This document shows positions 1-5,279 of a DNA stretch of 5,500 nucleotides, in pieces. Made by a program: the position numbers and the translations under genes. The notes under the pieces are model-generated. The model saw only the letters and a list, made by a program, of their open reading frames with translations, made no database searches and was not told the DNA's origin. The DNA is taken from the NCBI GenBank assembly GCA_030600725.1, contig JAUVLN010000165.1:1-5500 (forward strand), in the 5' to 3' direction. The stretch is from Thermoplasmatota archaeon. GTDB lineage: Archaea; Thermoplasmatota; Penumbrarchaeia; Penumbrarchaeales; Penumbrarchaeaceae. Numbering within the stretch: position 1 is the stretch's first letter; every line of letters starts with the position of its first letter.

Positions 1-391
1 CCTGCCCGTTGTCCTCCACCCCCCTGCAGATCATCCTCTCCCCCTCGATGCGGAGCTTCCAGGGATCCCCCGTCCATTTATCCCCCGGAGGGACCACGTC
101 CGTATGGGCGAATATCCACAGCGGTGCCAACCCCTCCTCACTGCCCTTCACCTTCAGGAGGAGGTTCGGCCTCTCCCCGTCAGGCACCCTATCATCGGGT
201 GCATTGAACCATCTCACCTCGTCGAAACCCCAATCCCCGACAAGCTCCAGTATCCTCTTCACCTTCTTCATCTCCCCATCCCCGCCGGATTGGGGTGCTA
301 TCGCCGGTATCGAGAATATGTCGGAGGCGAATTCTATCATCTCATCCCTTGAACCATCTATCCTTTTTAGAACACTATCAACGACGGACAT
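1..391 (-). CDS. M20-family zinc peptidase/deacylase, N-terminal part (cut by window edge)
   Basis: Only the first 130 residues are in the window; no stop is reached before base 1. M20 enzymes are two-metal hydrolases that cleave amide bonds of small substrates (DapE, ArgE, CPG2 and dipeptidase types), usually in the cytoplasm. Residues 96-104 read HTDVVPPGD, the first metal-binding motif, with H96 as ligand and D98 as the supporting acid. Residues 124-129 read GVEDNG, where D127 is the expected metal-bridging aspartate. The next key residues (EE pair, distal ligands) lie outside the window. No signal peptide is visible. I chose the ATG at 391 because GGGAG lies 8 bases before it and the family signature begins at a normal distance. 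The gene lies 48 bases after the EEP membrane-protein gene on the same strand, so co-transcription is likely. The substrate cannot be told from this fragment; succinyl-diaminopimelate desuccinylase is one possibility only. Confidence 0.9.
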   Translation of the reverse strand, partial: MSVVDSVLKRIDGSRDEMIEFASDIFSIPAIAPQSGGDGEMKKVKRILELVGDWGFDEVRWFNAPDDRVPDGERPNLLLKVKGSEEGLAPLWIFAHTDVVPPGDKWTGDPWKLRIEGERMICRGVEDNGQ

Positions 392-399
392 GGTGCCTT

Positions 400-418
400 C
401 TCCCATTGGAGGAATGGG
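400..418 (-). promoter_or_regulatory. Shine-Dalgarno site and overlapping hairpin before the M20 gene
   Basis: On the minus strand GGGAG (400-404) sits 8 bases before the ATG at 391. A perfect 6-bp inverted repeat, CCCATT (402-407) and AATGGG (413-418) with a 5-base loop, shares three bases with this SD. Folded RNA could therefore partly hide the ribosome site. There is no T-run after the hairpin in the minus direction, so it does not look like a terminator. The SD is solid; the regulatory role of the hairpin is inference. Confidence 0.45.
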
Positions 419-439
419 GACATCGATAAAATCTCTTGC

Positions 440-2713
440 CTATGGTCTCAGGACGGCCCAGACGGGCCTGTGGTCGGACGCCGCAGCCCCATCCTCTATC
501 CCCGCCTCCACACACGACATTGTAGGAGAGAAGAGGATGTAATCGATATGCTCTTTGGGAAGGTCTATCCCCTCGGCGGGGAATGTGGGGGTGTCCAGGG
601 GCGCATTTCTGCTCTCGGCGGCATACCATGCGCTGCTGAGGCCTGCAGAGGTCACGTTGCTGACGCTCCCCACATAGAACCCGCCACCGAAGAGCGTGCT
701 GTTCATATACTCCATTATCGGGTCGTCCGGCTCGGTGTTGAAGTCCCCCCCCACGATCACCTCCCCATCCATCTTCATGATGATCTCGGAAAGCTGTGCT
801 ATCTGCACACCCCTGTCCTCCTCCGATAGCCCAATGTGGACCGAGATCAACGTCATCTCACGTCCGTTGATGGTTGCCTTGCAGGATACGGCAACCCTCT
901 GTTCCTCCCGAGAATCCAGGAAGTGGACCTTCGGATCGCTCAACCTTGTACGGGAAAGTATCGAAACTCCGTAGACGCCCTCCTTCACCCCGGGCCCCCG
1001 GATGTAGTTCATATCGAGCCTCTCTGCGAGGAACTTGACAGGGTCAACGACCCCGGTATGCGGCCATATCCCCTCCGATTCCTGAAGGAATATAACGTCC
1101 GCATCTATCCGTTCTAGCTCCTCGTATGCCGGAACCAGGTCAACCCTTCCATCATTGGAGAAACCCTGATGGATATTGTAGGTGACGACCTTCAGGTCCC
1201 CGTCAAGGAGAACATCCCCCTCCTCGATATCGTAAAGGAAGAGCGACAGCCCCAGGGAGATGAATATCAGGCTTATGGTCAACGCACCGATGGTTATCCA
1301 CTGTACCTTGAGCCTGCCCGAGACCCGCCCACCGGGATGGAGTTTCCCCGCCCCTTTCCCTGCAGCGGTCGCAGGTGAGCCCTTGCCCAGATGGAGCTCC
1401 TCCATGATCTTGGGCGAGGGCTCATCCATGTTCACCTTGGAGCATGAGAACCCTCCCAGGGCCAGAAGGAACATACCACATAACATCAGAAGCTGAAGCC
1501 GATCCTTGAGGAGGGTTCCCGTGGGGGCATGTGCCCAGTTCATGGACATGGTAAGTGCGATCACCAGCAGGAAAGCGATCGAGTTGGAGATGGTCATGGC
1601 ACGTCCGAACACATGTGGTGTCCTTCTCCCCTTTTGCGCTCCCCCGAATCCCAGTATCTTCCCCTCCGATCCTATCCTTATCGGTTCGCCCTTGAACGGT
1701 TTCGAATCGGTTATCGCATCGATGATCATCCACAGATCGACCAGGGCGATGAATATGATACCCGCGGGGGCGGATGGCATCTTTATTCCCAGGTAGAACA
1801 GGTTCAGACCCCCTCCGATCATCATAAGGTTGCCCAGGATGGCGCCTTTCGGTGTTGATAACCCCCGTCTTATCGTGATAAGGATACCGGAGCCGCCGAA
1901 GAGGGACATGATGAAGAGGGAGATGGACACAAGGGACATGGAGATGGCCCAGTGCAGCTCCACACCGGCCCATGCGGAGATCACAAGGGGATAGGGGATC
2001 AATGTAAAGGAGATGAAGAGGAACCCCCCAAGACCCACGGCAGGCCACCACGAATCGGAGATGCCCCCCTTGATCACCCCACCAACCTCCTCGCCCCGTC
2101 GATCGTCCAGATGGGGGCCGTTCCTTACAAGGAGGAGCAGGAGGCCGAGCGTTCCGGACAGGATAAGTCCGAGGAGCGGAGATAGAAGAAGTCCGTTTGG
2201 TTTCAATGCGATCGAAACGTCCTGCCCCAGTCCCCCAATATTCAATGTGATGAACAGCAGGAAGGCAAGGGCGATGGCACCCGTGAATCCCTGCGAGGAG
2301 AAGGCCTTCGGGTCAATCCTCCTCTCCCTCCTGTGGAGGGCCAGGGAGATGGTCAGGACCACGGAGGCAGAGCCGAATGCGATCAACGAGAAGATCAGGT
2401 GAGAGGGGGCATCGAGTCCAAGGGACATTGGGATCCTGGATACGACGAGAACCGTACCGCCTATCAGGATCCCACCCCGCCATCCCAGGAATCTGGTCAG
2501 GAGCGGTGCCAGGAGCGGTGCAAACAGTATCAGAACGGCGACGGTGGCGCCGTTCAGGCCCATCCCCACGAGGCTGTAGTAATAGGTTGATGCGTACAGC
2601 TCCCTGAAGGACTGAAGGAGGAAGAGGAATGCGAGCGTTATCAGGAGATACCACAGCGTATTGACAAGGGCCGGGCATTTCAACGGAACACTACATTCAG
2701 TTTTCCTTTTCAT
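440..2713 (-). CDS. Polytopic membrane protein with C-terminal extracytoplasmic EEP phosphodiesterase-like domain (PGAP2IP/Cwh43-C-like architecture)
   Basis: 757 residues. I count 13 hydrophobic helices, at about 17-35, 47-72, 80-96, 104-126, 143-161, 175-196, 223-243, 252-278, 291-310, 314-333, 373-392, 404-422 and 472-494. Basic loops (MKRK start, RRERR near 128-132, IRR near 281, KGRR near 361, the K/R-rich linker 425-470) all fall on one side. This gives a cytoplasmic N-terminus and an external C-terminus. Residues about 505-757 are an EEP-fold domain (the DNase I/sphingomyelinase/inositol-phosphatase fold) with all core motifs: TYNIHQG (N513), LQES (E545), SVH (H626), GGDFN (D657, N659), HIDYILF (D724) and SDHRP (D747, H748). 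It therefore looks catalytically intact and Mg-dependent. An outside location argues against a DNA-repair nuclease and for a phosphodiester in lipid or surface material. The helices-plus-EEP layout and the TYNI-QG and LQES wording resemble PGAP2IP/Cwh43-C, GPI-lipid remodelling proteins; this is from memory, not a search. The ATG at 2713 has GAGGTG 8 bases upstream. The M20 gene follows after 48 bases. Confidence 0.85.
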   Translation of the reverse strand: MKRKTECSVPLKCPALVNTLWYLLITLAFLFLLQSFRELYASTYYYSLVGMGLNGATVAVLILFAPLLAPLLTRFLGWRGGILIGGTVLVVSRIPMSLGLDAPSHLIFSLIAFGSASVVLTISLALHRRERRIDPKAFSSQGFTGAIALAFLLFITLNIGGLGQDVSIALKPNGLLLSPLLGLILSGTLGLLLLLVRNGPHLDDRRGEEVGGVIKGGISDSWWPAVGLGGFLFISFTLIPYPLVISAWAGVELHWAISMSLVSISLFIMSLFGGSGILITIRRGLSTPKGAILGNLMMIGGGLNLFYLGIKMPSAPAGIIFIALVDLWMIIDAITDSKPFKGEPIRIGSEGKILGFGGAQKGRRTPHVFGRAMTISNSIAFLLVIALTMSMNWAHAPTGTLLKDRLQLLMLCGMFLLALGGFSCSKVNMDEPSPKIMEELHLGKGSPATAAGKGAGKLHPGGRVSGRLKVQWITIGALTISLIFISLGLSLFLYDIEEGDVLLDGDLKVVTYNIHQGFSNDGRVDLVPAYEELERIDADVIFLQESEGIWPHTGVVDPVKFLAERLDMNYIRGPGVKEGVYGVSILSRTRLSDPKVHFLDSREEQRVAVSCKATINGREMTLISVHIGLSEEDRGVQIAQLSEIIMKMDGEVIVGGDFNTEPDDPIMEYMNSTLFGGGFYVGSVSNVTSAGLSSAWYAAESRNAPLDTPTFPAEGIDLPKEHIDYILFSPTMSCVEAGIEDGAAASDHRPVWAVLRP
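2498..2521 (-). repeat. Perfect 12-bp tandem duplication inside the membrane-protein gene
   Basis: CAGGAGCGGTGC occurs twice back to back (2498-2509 and 2510-2521, plus-strand reading). It is in frame and encodes APLL-APLL, residues 65-72, at the cytoplasmic end of the second transmembrane helix. Being a multiple of three, it leaves the frame intact. It is probably a small slippage duplication that has been tolerated or kept. Confidence 0.7.
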
Positions 2714-2721
2714 CCCTGCGA

Positions 2722-2727
2722 CACCTC
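2722..2727 (-). promoter_or_regulatory. Shine-Dalgarno site of the EEP membrane-protein gene
   Basis: GAGGTG on the minus strand, 8 bases before the ATG at 2713, supports that start. Five of its six bases (GAGGT without the final G) form the distal arm of the palindrome at 2723-2735. An RNA stem or a bound protein there could therefore affect translation or transcription of this gene. Confidence 0.65.
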
Positions 2728-2752
2728 TGTGAGGTTATGACCTCAATGAGGT
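2723..2752. promoter_or_regulatory. Pair of tandem ACCTC-N3-GAGGT palindromes (candidate operator)
   Basis: Two 13-bp inverted repeats of identical form stand in a row: ACCTC-TGT-GAGGT at 2723-2735 and ACCTC-AAT-GAGGT at 2740-2752, repeating every 17 bp. All four arms are perfect copies; only the 3-base centres and the 4-base gap differ. They fill the space between the EEP gene start and the TATA element at 2758-2767. In the minus direction they cover the predicted transcription start (near 2735) and the SD. In the plus direction they lie just upstream of the aminotransferase promoter. This is the position and symmetry expected of a dimeric regulator binding twice. In the minus-strand RNA the same bases could fold as two short 5-bp hairpins. 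No known regulator is assigned. Confidence 0.5.
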
Positions 2753-2757
2753 ACGCC

Positions 2758-2767
2758 ATATATTTAT
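2758..2767. promoter_or_regulatory. Candidate bidirectional TATA element for the EEP gene and the aminotransferase gene
   Basis: ATATATTTAT on the plus strand reads ATAAATATAT on the minus strand, so either direction offers a TATA box. For the aminotransferase, a start site about 25-28 bases downstream would fall near 2788-2795, almost on the ATG, giving a leaderless or nearly leaderless message. This fits the lack of a good SD there. For the EEP gene a start near 2735 would give a leader of about 20 bases that keeps its GAGGTG site. Two overlapping boxes rather than one shared box is equally possible. Confidence 0.5.
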
Positions 2768-2794
2768 CATACTATCGTTCCTTATGGATGCCGG

Positions 2795-3898
2795 ATGATG
2801 TTCCGCTTTGGACCCTTCAAGCAACTGGATTGGCTGATCGAGGGGGGAAAGGCCAGATACGATCTATCAGGGTCCGATCTCTCCCCGAAATGGCCGGGGA
2901 TCTACGATGATGTCGTGGAGGATGGTCTGATCGACAACAAGGCAGTGGGGGGGTCCAGGGAACTGATATCCTTTCTGGCACAGGAGTACGATGTCTCGGA
3001 GGATCGGGTCCTCCTCACGAACGGGTGCAGTGAGGCGAACACCTTCGCCTTCCTATCATCGGTCGGCCCGGGCAGCCGTGTTCTCCTTGAAAAACCCATA
3101 TACTCTCCACTTGTGGAGCTTCCAAGGGCGATGGGATGCAGGATATCCTTCATCAAGAGAAGGCCGGATGAGTACTCATTTGACCTGGGGGAGCTGGATG
3201 ATAAACTGAAGGCCGGCGTGGACATCCTGGTCCTGCAGAACCACAACAACCCCACGGGAAAGGGACTTTTCGAACACCAGCAGAAGGAGATCGCATCCGT
3301 ATGCGATAGATATGGGGTGCCGGTGCTGGTGGACGAGGTATACCGGGATTTCACCCTGCAGACCGATGAAGATGGAACCATGAGGCAGCAGATCCCTTCG
3401 ATGGTCAGCAATTACAGCAGGGCGTTGATAACATCGTCGGTCACCAAGGTCTACGGTGCAGGGGGTCTCATGGCCGGTTGGTTGATCGGACCCCGCAGGC
3501 ACATCAGGAGGGCGGCCCATCAGAAGCTCATGATGGTCCCTCTCGTATCCCATCTGAGCACGGGTGTCGCCCTTGAGGTCCTGCGCAGGAGGGGTACGGT
3601 CCTTCCTGCCAAGTTCGAGGAGATCAGGAGCAAGCTGCGGTTGGTGTCCATGTGGGCAAAGGGGAGAAGCGACCTCTTCTGGTCCGAGCCGGACGGATGT
3701 CCGGTGGGTTTCCTCAGATACACCCATGACCTCCCCTCCGCGGAGGTCTGCCGCAGGCTCCTCCGGGAACGGAGCGTAAAAGTGGTCCCGGGGGAGTTCT
3801 TCCATATCGAGAAGGGGTTCAGGATGGGCCTGAACGTTGACTACAATGTACTCAGGGAAGGCTTGGCCAGGATCGATTCCTTCTTCGATGAGCTATGA
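2795..3898 (+). CDS. Fold-type I PLP-dependent aminotransferase (class I/II), substrate unknown
   Basis: 367 residues, somewhat shorter than the usual 380-400 of aspartate-aminotransferase-like enzymes; cytoplasmic, with no membrane segments. The PLP signature is clear. TNGCSEA (75-81) is the phosphate-side loop. NNPTG (151-155) carries the Asn that contacts the cofactor ring. VDEVYRDF (179-186) carries D180, which pairs with the pyridine nitrogen, and Y183. SSVTKVYGAGG (214-224) contains the Schiff-base lysine K218. FRMGL (342-346) gives R343, the likely substrate-carboxylate arginine. Odd point: family enzymes usually have Arg in the G-x-x-G-L-R-x-G-W stretch after the lysine, and here residue 226 is Met. 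Start: tandem ATGs at 2795 and 2798, no strong SD, and a TATA box at leaderless distance. The gene converges on the nre gene and overlaps it by 6 bases. Substrate cannot be deduced; a C-S lyase or other PLP reaction is not excluded. Confidence 0.88.
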   Translation: MMFRFGPFKQLDWLIEGGKARYDLSGSDLSPKWPGIYDDVVEDGLIDNKAVGGSRELISFLAQEYDVSEDRVLLTNGCSEANTFAFLSSVGPGSRVLLEKPIYSPLVELPRAMGCRISFIKRRPDEYSFDLGELDDKLKAGVDILVLQNHNNPTGKGLFEHQQKEIASVCDRYGVPVLVDEVYRDFTLQTDEDGTMRQQIPSMVSNYSRALITSSVTKVYGAGGLMAGWLIGPRRHIRRAAHQKLMMVPLVSHLSTGVALEVLRRRGTVLPAKFEEIRSKLRLVSMWAKGRSDLFWSEPDGCPVGFLRYTHDLPSAEVCRRLLRERSVKVVPGEFFHIEKGFRMGLNVDYNVLREGLARIDSFFDEL

Positions 3899-5170
3899 GG
3901 AGAACTCCTCCAGCGTCGTCTCCATTCCCCCTGTAAGGAACCTGCACCTCGTCCTCCAGCGGGCGATCCCGCCGAGCTCGTCGATCCTCCTGACCAACCC
4001 CTCCCTATCGGGATGGACCTCCGGCCTGGTCTCAAGGAGCCGTCTCACCGTCTCACGGATCACCCAGACGCCAAGGGGTGCCCAGTATTCGTCGGTGATC
4101 CATCTTAAAACAGTTGCCCCCGCATTCCTTCCGATATGGAACAGATGGTCAAGGATCGATAGCCTTGCCGCGTAATAGGCGCCGGTGATGGATGAGGCGT
4201 ATCTCCTCCGGCCCCTGGGCCCCTCCCGGTCATAGGCTATGTCCCCTTCGCCCCAGAGGGATCCCCTCTGCCACTGTTCCAGCATCTCGAACCGGAAGGG
4301 AGGGGGGAACAGTATCACCAGGAAATGGTTGCCCAGTTTTTCTCCCATGTACAGTCGATATCCGTCGAGGTTGGCAAGATCGGACAGCCGCCCCTTTCTC
4401 TCGTTGAACAGCGTATCGTCCAGGGCGGTGATCGCCCATCTGGTCGGTATGAGCCTCCTTCTCTTACCCTCACCAAGCAGGCCGATCGAGAGTAATTTAA
4501 TTATATGCTCGATGGGAACACCGGCCCCGTACATCTCAAGGGATGCCGATGAGGCGAGCTGGTCGGTATCGGATGTGGCCTTTTCCACGCTCAACGGGAC
4601 GCTGGGGTTTTCCAGCAGGCTGACCCTGTTCACATCTATTGAAGGCCCCATGGGCATGGTTATCGATCCCAGGGTCGGGTTCGAAACCATGGTGGAAAGG
4701 TCCTTTATGGAGCTCATCTCGATATCCACGGACCTGGCAGACATGGCCAGATCCTGGGTGGCGGAAAGCACTTTCCTCCCCCTCAATGGGAGGCCCTTCT
4801 CTATATCATATAACCTCTCGCTTCCTATGGATCTTGGGTCTTTTGCCATCTTCACGTTCAGTTTATGTTTCCCCCTGATCAGCGAGGAACGAAAGGAGTA
4901 TATCTCCGAGACCTCCCGTCCGTAGAGGTACGATGAGGATTCCAATCTCTCCGGGCCAGGGATTGCCAACGGAGGGGCCATCGGCCCTATGGAGATCCTG
5001 GGGTATCCATACGTTCCTACGAAGACGGAGGGGGGTGAGGGTCCGTCCACCACACGCCCCTTCACCTCAAGTTCCGGTACCCTGGATCGGACCCCATCCA
5101 GCAGCGGGCATCTGCCCAGCTTGCACAGGTCCCTGGTACCTTTGCATGCGGAGCAGTACGGATAGACCAT
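3893..5170 (-). CDS. nreA: Archaeal Nre-family DNA repair protein (zinc-finger N-terminus)
   Basis: 425 residues, a normal length for Nre. Family knowledge: Haloferax NreA takes part in resistance to mitomycin C-type DNA damage and binds the sliding clamp PCNA through a C-terminal PIP motif. Seen here: a zinc-binding pattern C6-x2-C9-x6-C16-x4-C21 at the extreme N-terminus; VFVGTYGYPRISIGPMAPP (49-67), the hallmark of the N-terminal Nre domain; TQDLAMSARSVDIE (138-151); PTRWAITALDDT (242-253); and, in the C-terminal domain, GAYYAARL (330-337) and DEYWAPLGVWVI (360-371). The tail ends ETTLEEFSS, which keeps the Leu and first aromatic of a QxxLxxFF clamp motif but lacks the Gln and second aromatic. 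There is no SD; a TATA-like box about 27 bases upstream of the ATG at 5170 suggests a leaderless message. The gene diverges from pdxS and converges on the aminotransferase. NreA is preferred over its paralogue NreB without a tree. Confidence 0.9.
   Translation of the reverse strand: MVYPYCSACKGTRDLCKLGRCPLLDGVRSRVPELEVKGRVVDGPSPPSVFVGTYGYPRISIGPMAPPLAIPGPERLESSSYLYGREVSEIYSFRSSLIRGKHKLNVKMAKDPRSIGSERLYDIEKGLPLRGRKVLSATQDLAMSARSVDIEMSSIKDLSTMVSNPTLGSITMPMGPSIDVNRVSLLENPSVPLSVEKATSDTDQLASSASLEMYGAGVPIEHIIKLLSIGLLGEGKRRRLIPTRWAITALDDTLFNERKGRLSDLANLDGYRLYMGEKLGNHFLVILFPPPFRFEMLEQWQRGSLWGEGDIAYDREGPRGRRRYASSITGAYYAARLSILDHLFHIGRNAGATVLRWITDEYWAPLGVWVIRETVRRLLETRPEVHPDREGLVRRIDELGGIARWRTRCRFLTGGMETTLEEFSS
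3897..3910. repeat. Palindrome at the convergent gene junction
   Basis: GAGGAG (3897-3902) and CTCCTC (3905-3910) are perfect reverse complements around a central AA, just after the aminotransferase stop and inside the last codons of the nre gene (Glu-Glu-Phe-Ser-Ser). RNA from either strand could form a 4-5 bp stem with a 4-6 base loop. Without a T-run it is a weak terminator candidate, and codon choice for EE/SS could produce it by chance. Confidence 0.35.
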
Positions 5171-5192
5171 GGGATAAGAATGGGAAAAGGGT

Positions 5193-5200
5193 TCTTAAAA
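5193..5200 (-). promoter_or_regulatory. TATA-like box of the nre gene
   Basis: On the minus strand TTTTAAGA is centred about 27 bases before the ATG at 5170. A start site at TATA-to-start distance would be at or within a base or two of that ATG, which explains the missing SD (the bases before the ATG are C/T-rich). The box lies within an imperfect inverted repeat, GGGTT-N5-AACCC (5189-5203), which may be coincidental or an operator. Confidence 0.5.
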
Positions 5201-5232
5201 CCCACCGTTGGAGGGGTGCTTTCGGATAAAAC

Positions 5233-5242
5233 TATTATATAT
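5233..5242 (+). promoter_or_regulatory. TATA box of pdxS
   Basis: TATTATATAT is the most AT-rich stretch of the nre-pdxS gap and is preceded by the purine-rich GGATAAAAC, a plausible TFB-recognition element. A transcription start about 25 bases downstream (near 5262-5266) would leave a leader of about 15 bases containing GAGGTGA. Confidence 0.6.
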
Positions 5243-5252
5243 GGGTTCATAT
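5239..5252. repeat. Inverted repeat overlapping the pdxS TATA box
   Basis: ATATG (5239-5243) and CATAT (5248-5252) flank the 4-base centre GGTT. The repeat begins inside the TATA box and extends downstream, a position where a repressor would block TBP/TFB or polymerase. The arms are short and AT-rich, so chance is a serious alternative. Confidence 0.25.
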
Positions 5253-5267
5253 CGGACCATACCTATC

Positions 5268-5274
5268 GAGGTGA
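5268..5274 (+). promoter_or_regulatory. Shine-Dalgarno site of pdxS
   Basis: GAGGTGA ends 5 bases before the ATG at 5280. It decides the start: the in-frame GTG at 5271 lies inside the SD itself, so it is unlikely to be the initiator. Confidence 0.75.
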
Positions 5275-5279
5275 AAAAA

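Noticed and set aside
1..391. Naming the M20 fragment dapE or argE
   Set aside because: The motifs seen are common to the whole M20 family, and the substrate-deciding region is outside the window.
9..542. Open frame of 177 codons on the plus strand
   Set aside because: It is antisense to the M20 start and the EEP tail, and the product is Ser/Pro-rich with no family motif. The minus-strand M20 reading frame has clear catalytic motifs over the same bases.
440..1200. EEP domain as an AP endonuclease or other DNA-repair nuclease linked to the nearby nre gene
   Set aside because: It is fused after a 13th helix on the predicted outer side of the membrane, and it is separated from nre by a divergent gene. 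A DNA-repair role has no support.
1422..2051. Open frame of 209 codons on the minus strand in another frame of the EEP gene
   Set aside because: Shifted-frame shadow, rich in Arg/His/Cys with no helices or motifs. The main frame gives well-formed transmembrane helices here.
3176..3805. Open frames antisense to the aminotransferase (also 2902-3411)
   Set aside because: They overlap the catalytic motifs of the aminotransferase on the other strand, have no recognisable family and no ribosome site.
4239..4925. Open frame of 228 codons on the plus strand inside nre
   Set aside because: Antisense shadow of a well-conserved Nre coding region; Ser-rich composition is typical of reverse-strand reading of this codon usage, and there is no SD or TATA support.
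5271..5279. GTG at 5271 as the pdxS start
   Set aside because: It is in frame but lies inside the GAGGTGA site, which is correctly spaced for the ATG at 5280.
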